DNA of 30,310 bases, taken from contig SEYY01005705.1 of assembly GCA_009176605.1 (NCBI GenBank), forward strand, positions 25,001-55,310, in the 5' to 3' direction. The position numbers and the translations under genes were made by a program. Of the stretch, positions 12,051 to 27,490 are shown piece by piece. The notes under the pieces are model-generated. The model searched no databases. It was not told the DNA's origin and saw only the letters and a program-made list of their open reading frames with translations. Each line of letters opens with the position of its first letter. Within the stretch, counting starts at the first letter, position 1. Source of the DNA: Armadillidium nasatum (lineage: Eukaryota; Arthropoda; Malacostraca; Isopoda; Armadillidiidae).

Positions 12051-12827
12051 ATCGGTATCAATAATAGAAGTAGTTGAATTTGATATACTAGAGGTAGAGG
12101 TGAAAGTTTCGATGATAGAAAATGCAGTAGAGACTGATGGAGATAATTTGGTTTATATTGTAGTGATAGAATAATACGTTGTAAGAAGAACGCCACTCAG
12201 AGAGAGAGAGATCAGGTAACTGAAAGATCTAATGCTTAATTAGAGGAATGTGATGCTCTGAGAAATAATAAAAATTTCAACATAACAGGAGTGAGAACTC
12301 ATCTTAGGATTAGGAGGGAGATACAAATTAGAGTTGCAGACAAGATATTGACCAAGAATAAATCCAGATTACGTTGTTCTTACAGAAATAAGTAGTCTAC
12401 ACTATGCAGTCACGGAATCAGTGACAGATTTTATAAAGGGAAGGCTTATGTATACAGTAATTTTCTCTTCTACCAACTGTGAATTCTCGTGGCAATCTCT
12501 GGAGTTTTAAAAATGATTCTTCGTTTCAATCTTCTACAGGTTCTTCCTTTTACAACTTGAACAAATACTCTTGGATGAAAGTGTATTTTGAACTATTTTT
12601 TTCTTGAACAAAAGAACAATCTAGTAATTATCTTTAAGTACCTTTGACTCGTAAGTCAACTACATTTGTTTTGTTTTTTTTAATATTGTTATTGTTAATT
12701 TATAGTATTACAGTTACTATTTTTCTAACAAAATTTTAACAGGATAAAAATATTAATATTACAAATTAATTACAAGTGTATGAGCAAAATGTAATAGAAA
12801 AAAATATAAAAATTAACTTGTATATAC
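12051..12827 (+). other. Zinc-finger gene 3' UTR (predicted) and flank
   Basis: No coding signal. The first few hundred bases should be 3' UTR; AATAAA occurs at about 12356-12361 and is a possible polyadenylation signal, though such hexamers are frequent in AT-rich DNA. Confidence 0.4.
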
Positions 12828-13131
12828 ATATTCCTCAACCGTTTCTCTTCATCTCTTACTAAGTCTTCTCCTTGGACGTTTCCCCATTGGCCTCCACTCC
12901 ACCCTTTCTTCCTCCATCCTCTTCAAATATCCCCACCACCTCAGCCTAATGACATCTATTTATGTAGTAAAGGTCCAACACCTATTTCCTCTCTGAATTC
13001 TCATTTCTCACCCTGTCCATTCTTCTCTTACCCACCATCCACCTCAAGACTTTCATCTTCCCCGACTGTAGTCCACTTTCAGCATTTTATACTCCATGTT
13101 TCCGCCCCGTACATCAAAACTGGCGTTAATA
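12828..13131 (-). pseudogene. RTE-like LINE, C-terminal fragment
   Basis: Minus-strand translation in shifting frames gives [16 protein letters not shown] at the start (next to 13131), then MKVLRWMVGKRRMDRVRNE (about 13010-13066), then LRWWGYLKRMEEER (about 12905-12950) and a basic GKRPRRR end. This order of LYGxExW, MxxLRW, DRxRN, RWxGHxxRM and GRPxxRW is the tail of RTE-like reverse transcriptases and is shared with the plus-strand copy at 18721-20233. The 5' side is cut off exactly at an (AT)n tract, so everything upstream is lost or displaced. Frameshifts and stops make it a pseudogene. Confidence 0.7.
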
Positions 13132-13320
<189 letters not shown>

Positions 13321-13689
13321 TAGTCAATTTTCAGCAGATTATTTTATTTTATTTTAGGTTATAAATATCTCTTAAGGCTGTTTAGTAGTAGGAGCAAAAT
13401 ATAATCTCCAAGATGACACCGTATAATCCCAGAAAATGGAGAAAAGATTGTTTCTGCATTAAATTTAAGAATTCGAAATTTAAAGTACTAGAATTTTGCA
13501 TGTCTCTTCATGTTGTCTCATATTACAAGTTTTTAAATCAAAGTTCTGAAGATACTACAGGATTTCCCACACGTTCTTGGCCACAGATATGTGCTTGGAG
13601 ATATCAAAGTACTGATCATTAGTTAATAAAATGTAAATGAACATGTCCAACAAGTTTGTAAATCATTTTGATGATGAGGAACTCTAAAC
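13321..13689. other. Unassigned stretch
   Basis: A 69-codon open frame at 13413-13622 has no recognised domain. It could be part of the hAT-like remnant before it or the mariner-like relic after it, but nothing ties it to either. Confidence 0.3.
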
Positions 13690-14060
13690 TGGCTATTTTC
13701 GGCAGGAAGGTTTGAATGGCATCACGTCCATGGTCAGAATGTACGAAATTGAATCGTTTGAAGATCGGGTCATTTCCAAGAAACTTTAGCCACCAAGATC
13801 GCCTGACCACACCTACCCGGATTTCTTCGTGTGGAGCATGCTAAAAGGAAAGGTATATCGCAACAAGCCACGTACTCTAATTCAGTCTAAAGATCGTTTT
13901 GCACGCAATTATCGCTGTGAATCCCATTATATTCCTTAACATTGAAAAACGTGTAAAAGCTAATGGCCACATATAAAAGGAATGATAACATCAGAACAAA
14001 TCATTTTAACGTCTAATTTGTTTGATGGAGATGCAGAAGCTACATTTGAAGCAATTTTTT
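13690..14060 (+). pseudogene. Mariner-like (Tc1/mariner superfamily) transposase, C-terminal relic
   Basis: In one frame the stretch FEDRVISKKL, a stop in the place of Trp, then PPRSPDHTYPDFFVW and LKGKVYRNKPRTL (about 13755-13880) matches the WPPRSPDLTPxDFFLWGYLKxxVYRxxPRTL block of arthropod DDE transposases. The Asp in RSPD is the third catalytic residue in that family. The continuation to about 14060 decays with stops. The N-terminal helix-turn-helix and the first two catalytic Asp were not found. No terminal inverted repeats were identified. Confidence 0.7.
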
Positions 14061-16329
14061 TTTTCCTTTTATTTTTTAATTCGCATTTTGTGCCGAATTA
14101 TTTCTGCAGAAATAATTTATGAATTAATACTTATAAAGTATTGTTATTAACTAGTAGCAACATTTTAAAATTTTACGGCATTAAAAACCTCGAGCAGTAA
14201 ACCATTATTATAATATGAACTAATTACGAATCTGATCTCAAAGTTTTGTTCATTATAAACAATAATAAAGAAAACTGACGTAATAATATCGTACAGAAAA
14301 AGAAACAGAATATTGAGGACAGTAGCTGAGGTTCGAGTGTGTTTTTTGAAGATTACATACCCATAAAAAGTGTCCATAAGTTTCTATAAAAATAATGGAG
14401 CCTTATGATAACCTATGGAAACTACTTAAAAGTTATCTTTTTAGGTGGTTCTTCTAACCAAATAGCCTCTGAGAGTGATGAATTTATTATTATTTATGAT
14501 CTATGTAAATATTGTTACTAATATTTTGTTAGTACCCTAGCACTTTTTATAATTAAATTGTACTTTGGGGTACTTTCATATATTTTAACATCTTTTATTT
14601 ACATTTTAATTTTTATAATACCTTTCGTTGGAACTGTGTAATTTTGTGTTATGACACATTTATTTTTAACTATTATTGGCTATACTAGTTATTTTATAAT
14701 TATTGCTTTTGTTAATAATATATAGGGGAATAGAATAAATTTTGTAGTAATATTTTAAGTGTTTATTCAATTTCATAATCACAGTAATACATAAATTTAA
14801 CAAAAGTTTAAATATTTTTACCTTTGTAAAATTAAAATTTGTATTTTACGCATACAAAGAAACTTTTATACATTATTGCATTAATATTTATTAATCTTTA
14901 GAGAACATATTAAAATATTTAATTAATAAATTAGCAAAATATGTATGCATTAGTAACTTGGTTACATTTTTGCCCATATTTATCTTCACTAACCTTATTG
15001 TTCTCTGGTTCATGTAACAAGCGTGTAAAACCAGTATTCATAAAATCGATGTACAAAAGTATTATACGTGTACTTAGTCACAAAGATTTTTACAGCTATA
15101 CACAACCTCGGCAAAAATACAACCTAATATAATTTATTAATCTAATCACCCTCTTGAAAGAACTTGCCAAATAAATGTTTTGAAATAAGAAAATTTTTAA
15201 AGTCAAACCTTTTATCAGATGCGAAGACCTAAATTTTCGAAAACTATACCAACTTATAAACTACTATGTACAGCGTTACTACCCAATCATCATTGTTGCT
15301 TTTCACCTAATTACGAACTGATTTATACATTGGATAGCAAAGTCATAAAAGATTTGTTCAAATTCGTACTAATAAGAATTTTCCTGAAATGAGTGATACC
15401 ATTATTGTTAGCAATGTATATATATATATTATCGTTATTGAAATCGAATTCTCGTTACCCATGATTACATATACTGTATATGTAATTTCCACTTACTAAC
15501 TTGAAGAACTTCAAGCGATATCTATTCTCTACATAAGGTTCAGTATACATAATTCCACTTTAGGTTCTTTTTCGATTAGACTCGAGACATTTAAAGCTGC
15601 TTTGAACAATAAGATTGCTTTAGCACCATTTACTGATCTTGAAAATGCGTTCGTCGCACAAGGAAGGGGCATCGAGCACATTTATTGGATCCAAAAGGAA
15701 TCTGCTTCACCTTTCTGTACAAACTCTTTTGACCAGATAATCATTTAGGTGCGATAAGGTATGATTTTGTAAAGACATTTCGTCATGGATGACTCCTTAG
15801 GGAAGTATCCTACAGCTACTATTTTAATTATTTTCGTACTTTGGTTCAATTACATCATCAATAAATCTGGTCCAGTCCTGTACTCTATATAGACGACGTT
15901 GCTTTATATATCCCTGAAGACAACATCATTCACAATACACAAGATAATTCATGGTATTATGTTTATAAAGCAGTAAGCTAAGAAACCCTCTCGCTAGATC
16001 ATGAGAAGGAAAAATATATAAAGGACATTATCTGACGCATGGGCATATCAAATATTGTCCCCTCTCGACCCTAATAACATGAAACAAATGTAGAGATACA
16101 AGGAGTATCAAAAATAATAATGGGCATCTTCATTTTTTGAAAACCCTACAACCAGTATCCCAGTCATTAGTGAAAGCGATTACAGATTCTGATACGATGC
16201 GTATAACCTGTTTTCACCATAAAAATTCCAATTAAATTAAGCATGTATATACTTAGTTCTTTTAACTGGAACCATTAATCAAGGCAAAGTCTCTATAAAT
16301 GGTAGAAATATACAAAAAAAATAACTTTT
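14061..16329. other. AT-rich stretch without recognised genes
   Basis: About 2.3 kb with no supported coding region. The segment 15480-16060 is slightly richer in GC and yields LYIDDVALYIPEDN (about 15885-15930) in one frame, which faintly recalls a reverse transcriptase active site, but the flanking motifs are missing. A short AT run lies near 15417-15430. Nothing else was seen. Confidence 0.4.
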
Positions 16330-16560
16330 AATAACTCTCTTTTAAAAGCTCTACCACATTCTGAAACAAGTAATTCCAAATATTAACTACTTGGTTACTA
16401 AAGAATAGTTTTCTTAAATCCAAGCTAAATTTCATTTTAAAATTATAATCTCTAGTTCACCCATCATGGTTTAGTTTGAAAAATTACGCCAACATAGTTT
16501 AAAAAATTTATTTTAAAACCTCAATCAAATCCCTGTAAGAAATATTTCCATAGAAAACAT
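16330..16560 (-). pseudogene. LINE C-terminal tail
   Basis: Minus-strand translation gives RDLIEVLK (about 16527-16552), then RDYNFKMKFSLDLRKLFF and SNQVVNIWNYL (about 16366-16462), followed by a VVELLK segment. This is the RxDLIEVFK ... RGHxxKL ... RKxFFSxRVVNxWNxLP closing region common to CR1/RTE-type reverse transcriptases. Two or more stops lie between the blocks. The remainder of the element was not recognised upstream. Confidence 0.65.
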
Positions 16561-20233
<3,673 letters not shown>

Positions 20234-20257
20234 CTACCTAACAGGATGTATGATAAG

Positions 20258-20536
<279 letters not shown>

Positions 20537-20606
20537 CTAATGAAACAAACCTTTTTGAGGCTGGGCACGAAAGTAAGCTTGATGTAGAAGTTACTGTATG
20601 AGAGTT

Positions 20607-22585
20607 TTAATCTCCACCTCCTGCCACATAGTCTGTCTTTCCTAGCTTTCTTCTCTGAAGATCTATTCTTGCTTTCTTTACCTTCTTTGCTTTCTCAGGG
20701 CTATAATTTTCTCTTTTCTTTTCCATTTTCATCCACAACTTTTTCTTTTCAGGTGTGGCAAAACCTTCACATAATTCATCTTGCTCTACAACTCCTAAAT
20801 TATGCTTGGTCATTACCATCCACATTGCTATCTTAACATACATGACACCTTTATATTGGTCTTTTGGAACTATTTTCCAAACCCTTGAATGCAAACTTTC
20901 ATTTAAGTTTTGCGTCTTTCCCGTGCATCTCAGGAGGAGAGCATCTGCTGTCAAATCTTTAAATATCTTTGCATTCAAGATAGAATTCAATATCTTCTTA
21001 GATATCGGGTGAGTAAAATTTTTGGGGTCAGGCTCTTTTCCCTCATGTTCTGCCTTCTTATAAAAACACCAAGAATCCTTCCCTTCTGGACACAAATGAT
21101 GAACTCCAATGGGTTCTTTTGGTGTTTGAACATGATGGTAAAAAGATGCCATGATAGCGTTTTTCATTTTCTCAATATTCCCAACATTTTCTTTAATCGC
21201 TTTGTTATAAAAATTAGAGAAAGCGTTTATTTTTGCTTCTGTTAGAAAATATTCCTTTTCTGTGCTCTCTCTTAAGCCTTCATCCTTAACCACCTGATTT
21301 AATACTCTCTTCATACGTTTATTAATGTGATTATGACATTCTTCTTTTTTAACAATAATATCTCCATAGGGGGATATTTCATTTACCTTAGTATGGGCCT
21401 TTGAGTCCCCATCTGTCACCATAGTTGTATACCACAAATTGCTGTTCTTCGACCTTTCCCATAGAATTCTAGCAATTTCTGGTTCCATACTTCCTGAACT
21501 GAATTCAGCTGAAAAGTTTTGGTCACATTCATTCTTTTCCTTATGCTGCTTTACCCACTCATCAAACTTACTTTCATTCAAATTTTTTTTATTCAGTGCA
21601 CACTTCTGGCAGAAGTTACTAAGAACATGGAAATCGACTATTATATTGGTTTCTGAATCCACTACAAAGCCAATGCCAATATGTGAGTGATGACCTCGGG
21701 TTTTCCAAGGAACCATCAAAGCATACAACAATCATAGCCCTTCCAGACTCATTCACACTGTTAGGAAAATATTTCTCATAATGCTTATGCACAACTGCCC
21801 TACACCTTTCCAAGATTAACTTTCCTTGCTCCTCTATCTCCAGTAGTAACAACCTTCCAACTTTACCAGTCTGGGTTTGGGATGGTACCGGCAAATTAAA
21901 AGCTGTAAAAATACTTGCCAATGCATTATAACCAACCCCCATATTAGCATTTATCATACTGAATCTGGCAATTATGTCAGACACTTTCTTTCCTCCTTAC
22001 ATTTTTGGTTAGTACAAGCCCGTTTTGAATTTTCCATCAAACAGTCTTCGCGACAACATTTCAGTGTATAAAAGGGTGTTGACAAATTGATATTTACCCT
22101 TTAACTTTTTCAATTTTAAAATCACTATCCTCCACACGACTTACAATATGCAGATTCGCCAATCAACTTTCCAAGCTGAGACTCTTGCATTAAAACATAA
22201 TGACAATTATCTTCCTCATTTGCAATATTTCCATGATTTAGCAAATCCTTATCAAATTCCTCAATAATCTTTTTCCTTTTTTTTACGCTATTCAATGTCT
22301 TATTTTCATTTATTTCATCATTATCAGATAAATTTAATCCAAGATTGACACCATCTTCACTATCAGGGCAGCTTTCAAGATCTTTCTCCACCCTCTCCTC
22401 ATCTTTGGACTCCAAATTTACATCCCTTGCCATTTTCTCCACCCTCTCCTCATCTTTGGACTCCAAATTTACATCCCTTGCCATTCTTCAACTTTCTCAC
22501 TCTGTGAAACAAGAGCGTCGTAACGTCTCTTGTGCAAATTTTCAATCCTCTTTTTAAGTGCCAATTTCTTCTTGCTTGGAGGCAT
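20607..22585 (-). pseudogene. Mutator-like (MULE) transposase, nearly full length but frameshifted
   Basis: A cut-and-paste DDE transposase of the Mutator-like family found in many arthropods. The start is probably CAT at 22583-22585 (MPPSKKKLALKKRIEN...), giving roughly 650 residues. Order on the minus strand: basic N-terminus; acidic region 22484-22125; a Cys-rich stretch (CKSCGG, then CCREDC...NSKRACTNQKC at about 22060-21995); IIARFSMINANMGVGY; then the core. Catalytic candidates are Asp in CFDGS (about 21712), Asp in VTDGDSKAH (about 21400-21425) and Glu in NLNESLHSRVW (about 20878-20910). The core also has RGHHSHIGIGFVVDS, FHVLSNFCQKCAL and CPEGKDSWCFY, all typical. Breaks: a shift near 22485, a stop at 22125, shifts to about 21985, and a one-base shift near 21705 right after the first catalytic Asp. 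The last 374 codons are intact. No terminal inverted repeats were found. Confidence 0.9.
22383..22484 (-). repeat. 51-bp tandem duplication in the transposase N-terminus
   Basis: A 51-bp unit is present twice in direct tandem (22383-22433 and 22434-22484), identical as read, encoding a repeated 17-residue peptide that starts MARDVNLES. Being a multiple of three it keeps frame. Confidence 0.95.
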
Positions 22586-22659
22586 TCTAAAATGATAAAA
22601 TTAAAAAGTAATAAAATCCTTACAAATCTTGTGTTAGTATTATTAACAATAACAATTTT

Positions 22660-22662
<3 letters not shown>

Positions 22663-22708
<46 letters not shown>
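22663..22708. repeat. (AAT)n microsatellite
   Basis: About 15 AAT units just upstream (in transposase orientation) of the MULE reading frame. Confidence 0.95.
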
Positions 22709-22711
<3 letters not shown>

Positions 22712-22731
22712 TATATGAGTAATATAAAAAT

Positions 22732-22860
<129 letters not shown>

Positions 22861-22966
22861 TAAATGTACAGGGATCCTCACAGCTCATTGGAATGCAGCT
22901 AAACTGTGTCAGGAAACTAATAGGGAGAATCCTTAAACAAAACAGGAAATAAACTATATGGAAATA

Positions 22967-23160
22967 TTAGATTTTATGTAAAATGTTCAAGTTCAACAGA
23001 AAAGCAAAAACTCGATCACCACAAAAGTGAGCATAATCGGATAGGATAAGTGCCAGCTGATGCTGGAGAAGTATATGGAGCACATCAAGGAAGTACTTGC
23101 AGCGAAGGGCGGAGACGGCATCACAACCAACCAAGAGATAAACTGAGAAATAGAGACTGA
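22967..23160 (-). pseudogene. LINE C-terminus, distal piece separated by a hAT-like insertion
   Basis: Minus-strand frame 23160 to 22967 encodes CDAVSALRCKYF, VLHILLQHQLALILSD and VFAFLLNLNILHKI before a stop. This matches the closing part that follows the RNase H/zinc-knuckle in jockey-like LINEs (R-x-x-xF ... LL ... VFxFLxxxNIxxxI). Its proximal partner is at 24840-25755 in the same orientation; the intervening 1.7 kb is a foreign insertion. Confidence 0.65.
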
Positions 23161-24840
23161 CTGGGGCTGGAATTTGGAAGGGACCGGGGTCACCCAAATT
23201 TGGCTGGGGTTGCCTAAAATTTGTAAAGAAGTCAAAAGCACTGAAATTTTAGGCTAAGAAATTTAGATATAAATTTAATTGAGGTTTATTTAATTGTAAG
23301 GAAGGAGAAGAATAGCCAACATTCACTTAAATTAATGATTATATGCATTTTCTCTGAAAAATTTTCAGAAAATTACACTTTTGTACAGTAAAAGTTTAAA
23401 AAAAGTACAAAAAATAAAAAAAAATAAAAAATTTCTAATTCATAATAGTGATTCAACAGGTTTACCTAGGTAAGACCCTAAGGTAAAGTTTGAAAAAATG
23501 TAAAATATAAAATCATCAATTTAACCTGTATTTATACATATTATTGTTATTTTATTGCTATGTATCAAACTTGTATCATTTAGCTACATTATTTCAAAAT
23601 TATTATTTTGTTTATACTTTCAGTCAATATGGCTAAAAGATCAGCTTCTGCAGTATTTGAATACTTTACAATGTTTCAGGATAGGCTCGAAATAGCTAAA
23701 TGTAACATCTGCAGTCAGAAAATTAGAAGAGCACCTCTTGGTGCTGCAAGTAAAAAATTTTCAACCAAATCTTTATGTAGTATCTAAAATCAAAACACAA
23801 AGATGAACATTCACTAGCAGAAAAGGAGCGGTCAAAAGAAAAGGAAAAAAATTTAATTTTCTTAAATTTTGCTTGAATTTTTTTTTATTATTATTATTTT
23901 TATGACTGAGCTGAAATTTTCAAGGTATAAGCATTTTTTCCCGAAGTTCTGAGTTGATTTCGAGCATTTTTTTTGAGTCTATAACAAGTTTGAAAGTTAT
24001 TTGGACCCAAAGTTGAAAAAAAATGAATAGCGGGGTCAAACCACTGGTCCACATGAGTTGAAAATTTAACTGAATAATTTTAGCCCCAATTTCTTGCATT
24101 GGTGGGAATAGATTTTTGATATCACGTCTAGAAAAAAGTTAAGCAGTTGAAAAAAATTATGCAAAAATAGTACCCTTCTGGAGGGAAAAATTATTTTAAA
24201 AAATGGTACCTACAAATTTTTTTATTTGTGGATATTGTTTAGAGGAGGGACAGGGCAACAACATTTATTTAGTACATTATTAAATACTATTTGTTGGAAG
24301 CGAGATATGGCCTCTCAAACTTTGGGAATTTTGAAATTTGGTCAAAAATGGACCTTTTGGAAGGCTAAATCTCAAAACCAACGAATCGCATCGAATAAAG
24401 TATATAGGGGGAATTTGTAGCCCCACCCCTCTTCTATACATCCACCAAAATTTTTTTTTTTTTTTTGAAAAGGTGGATTTTTTTTTTTTTTTTAAAAATT
24501 TTTTTCCGATAGTTGGTCAGTTTTTGGCTTATAAAATTTTTTCTATAACTCTGGGAACAAAAGTCTAAAGCTTTTGTAGTCCATAGAATTTTGAATAAAT
24601 AGTCCAACTTTCATCTCATTCCAAAACGTGGTTTGGCCCCAATATTCTTTTGAAAAAGGTTAAAAAAAACAAAAAAAAAACTAACTGTAATAGACTTGGA
24701 AAATCGCTAGAAATGGACTTTTCTTACCGGTAAAAATTTTCCATTTTAATCCCGGCTGGCAAACCCCAGTTTTCCCTGATTTTTAGCAGGGGTCAGTAAA
24801 AATGGCCAGGGTTGGCCCTGGTCGGTTCATACTGAGGGCA
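23161..24840 (+). mobile_element. hAT-like element inserted in a LINE (approximate limits)
   Basis: The segment interrupts a minus-strand LINE tail and contains a BED zinc-finger exon. The ends are GC-richer than the interior: GGGGCTGG...GGGTCACCC on the left and AGGGGTCAG...GGCCCTGGTCGG on the right in roughly inverse composition, which suggests degenerate terminal repeats, but I could not align them convincingly or find an 8-bp target duplication. After the BED exon no catalytic domain is readable, so the element is either internally deleted or a decayed copy. Long T runs occur at about 24451-24494. Confidence 0.45.
23629..23860 (+). pseudogene. BED-type zinc finger of a hAT-like transposase
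   Basis: The frame opens at ATG 23629 shortly after a possible splice acceptor (TACTTTCAG). It encodes SAVFEYFTMFQDRLEIAKC, then NIC giving C-x2-C (codons at 23701 and 23710), KIRR, and KKFSTKSL. A one-base loss near 23776-23784 truncates it at TAA 23785; in the next frame YLKSKHKDEH supplies the H-x3-H pair (23796 and 23808). This is the BED finger, a DNA-binding domain at the N-terminus of many hAT transposases. A canonical Trp in VW is Phe here. The dimerisation and catalytic regions are not present downstream. Confidence 0.75.
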
Positions 24841-25755
24841 ACAGACAGAGCAAAAATGACCAAGAAGGGGGAGCCTCTCGCCCATGAGTGATGTTGGTAA
24901 GATCCAGATATAGAGCGAGGACTACCTCCAGGAGGTGATTAAGTAGACACGAAGATCATCGTCCAATGACGGTATTGACGGCTAGAAGTTTTGCGCCACG
25001 AGTATCCTCAGCAAAGCAAGTTTACAAGCCAGAAAGGAAGTGGTCTAGGCGTACAGCAAGAGGGAAGTATTGGGCACTCAATATTCTATGAGAAGCAGCA
25101 TGTTTGGCCACCCTATCAGCCTGTTCATTTCCAGGAACACCATTGTGGAAAGAGACCCAACACAATGCAATAAGTTTCTCCTTTGCATAGGAAGAGCAGA
25201 TAGACTTTTGAGGGGCAAAGAAAAAGTATTTCTAGGTAACCAGCAAATCAGCATTTGGAGAGTGCTTCTCGAATTGGAAAACATGATATAGTTACCCTCA
25301 GGTTCGATGTGACAGATTCTGTCCACAGCCATGAACATTGCTATAAATTCTGCTAAGAAAAATGAAGAATAAGATGAAAGGGAATGGGGTAATGTGAAAT
25401 CGGAAACACAGCCGAGGACCCCACATCATCATCTGTTTTGGAACAATCAGTGTAAACTGATATGGAGTCACTGTAGAAGTCCCACTGATGAAGAAAGGAA
25501 TCTCTCAACACAACTGGGTGTACCTCTGCCTTGTAAGAGAAGGGATCTCAGCTGAAACAGCAGAATGCAGACACACTCATAGTAAAGAGGCATAACTGAA
25601 ATCGAATTGCATGACCACTGACAGGGGGCAAAGAAAAGCAAGGATGAAAGTCACAAATACTGCAGAAGGAACGAGATGGTTGTGCTAGGGTTAAGTCCAA
25701 TGAAGAGGAATGTGAATAAGGAGAAACACGAGAACACAGGAGCTGTTCCCTCCAA
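24840..25755 (-). pseudogene. LINE RNase H region, proximal piece
   Basis: On the minus strand, in shifting frames: SVYTDCSKTDDDVG (about 25420-25462, first catalytic Asp), AEFIAMFMAVDRI (about 25310-25350, Glu), then YIMFSNSRSTLQML (about 25245-25290) where the catalytic Asp of FSDSRSAL has become Asn, then ALCWVSFHNGVPGNEQAD (about 25110-25165) with the last Asp. This is a complete RNase H motif series of a jockey-like LINE. The region 25480-25755 is the less conserved linker to the absent reverse transcriptase. At least two frameshifts separate motifs. The chain would continue at 23160-22967 beyond the hAT-like insertion. Confidence 0.8.
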
Positions 25756-25757
25756 TG

Positions 25758-25799
<42 letters not shown>

Positions 25800-25818
25800 C
25801 TAATAATAATAATAATGC
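25756..25818. repeat. (AAT)n microsatellite, imperfect
   Basis: About 20 AAT units with two GCT interruptions, followed by A-rich sequence. It marks the 5' edge of the minus-strand LINE. Confidence 0.95.
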
Positions 25819-25869
25819 TAAATATAATAATAAATAAAATTTAATAAAAAAAAAAAATAAAAAAAACTA

Positions 25870-25984
<115 letters not shown>

Positions 25985-26538
25985 GGGTCATTCCATGTCA
26001 CTTCAACCGACAAAAACCCTGACCCCTTTCGATTTGTATAAAAAGTGGCACACTAACAGATCTTGTTGAGAAAATATGAATGGCGTTTATTGCAGGTCTC
26101 TAGCTCATACGGTTCAGAAGATATGACCTTTGAAACTTTGGTCAAAAATGTCAATTTTCAGAGAGTAGTCCGAGGTCAAAATACAATATCTCGGCTTCTA
26201 TGGCACTTAGAAGCATCGTGTAAAGACCATTTAAAAGATCTTGAATAGCGGTACAACATTTATTTAGATGATTTTTACCTCGGAGGTCAAATAAAAAATT
26301 TGACCTATTGGTGACCTTGACCTTGACCTTGAAAAAAAAACCTATCTTCGATTTTTTTCAAACTTTGCTGAATTATTGTTATATATGTATATTTAATTTT
26401 TTTAATGAATTATTTTTGGTTTGCTTGGTTTAGAAAATATAAGCAATTTAATAAGTACAAATATCACATTTTTCACTTTTTTGCAATTTTTATCTCTTCA
26501 ATGTATAGTTCCAACATTTTCTTTTCTCTTTCTCTCTC

Positions 26539-26564
26539 ATATATATATATATATATAATATATA

Positions 26565-26601
<37 letters not shown>
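26539..26601. repeat. (AT)n inside the left arm
   Basis: About 63 bp with phase breaks. Its mirror counterpart at 28295-28389 is longer, showing that the arms have changed independently. Confidence 0.95.
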
Positions 26602-26603
<2 letters not shown>

Positions 26604-27400
26604 AAGGGGCTGGCTGCTGCCGAGTATATTTTTCTCGTATTCTCTGAGGAATATAGTCTTACCTGCTTGTTGCTTTGCTGTTATGCTGTTTGATTTTGAC
26701 TGTGCTTGGGATCCACAATATTAATAAGCATGTGCCATGTCCTAGACTGGAGAGCGTGAAGGGTGATTGATGTTAACATGTTTATTTGTTTAACGTTAAT
26801 GTTATTCTTCTATGTTAATTTATTTTATTATTATTATTATTGAGTGCACTTGTGCTAATGAAAAGTCTTATGAGCTATTGTTCCCATTTCGGGCAATAAT
26901 TAAAAAGGTTATTCTTATTCAAACAGGTTGTTATTCTCAAGAAGGCATATTACCCTTTCAAGAGTAGGTTATATTCTTTGTGTTTTTATTATTATTATTA
27001 TTAATTCATTATATATTTTTAGATCATTTAAACTGAGGTGAGGCACTGGGGTAATTATTTATAATTCTCACAGGTGCCGTCTAGGGCCTTATTGCCTAGT
27101 GCTAATCTGGAGTTATAATCTCTATACCTATCAGGTAGAAAATATAGATAAGAGACCTTAATGGTTTTTGAGATTATCATATTTTTTTTTTTTTTTAAAA
27201 TTTTATATTTAATATTCACTGGGAAAAGAAAATATGTCAGTGTGTGATAAATTTCACAGTAAAACGTTTTCCACTTTCAAATCTTTGGTTGTTTTAAACC
27301 ATTACTCTTTTTTTTCTTTATTTTGTGTATATAAAGAGGCTATCCTGTTTACTGTGAACTATAGATAATTTTATGTGAACATTGTAAGTGTAAGATCAAT

Positions 27401-27487
<87 letters not shown>

Positions 27488-27490
27488 ATA
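27401..27490. repeat. (AT)n loop of the foldback element
   Basis: About 90 bp of AT dinucleotide between the two arms, flanked on both sides by TAAGATCAA and its inverse. Confidence 0.95.

Noticed and set aside
11984..12196. Minus-strand open frame overlapping the last zinc finger
   Set aside because: It is the shadow of the plus-strand finger repeat and UTR; Leu-rich with no domain.
13413..13622. 69-codon open frame as part of the mariner-like transposase
   Set aside because: No helix-turn-helix or catalytic motif could be read from it.
15885..15930. LYIDDVALYIPEDN as a reverse transcriptase active site
   Set aside because: The preceding QGxxxSPxLF motif and the motif A Asp are not found upstream, and stops follow soon; a chance or hopelessly decayed match.
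26063..26248. 61-codon open frame inside the left foldback arm
   Set aside because: The mirror arm breaks the same frame by an indel, and the peptide has no recognised domain.
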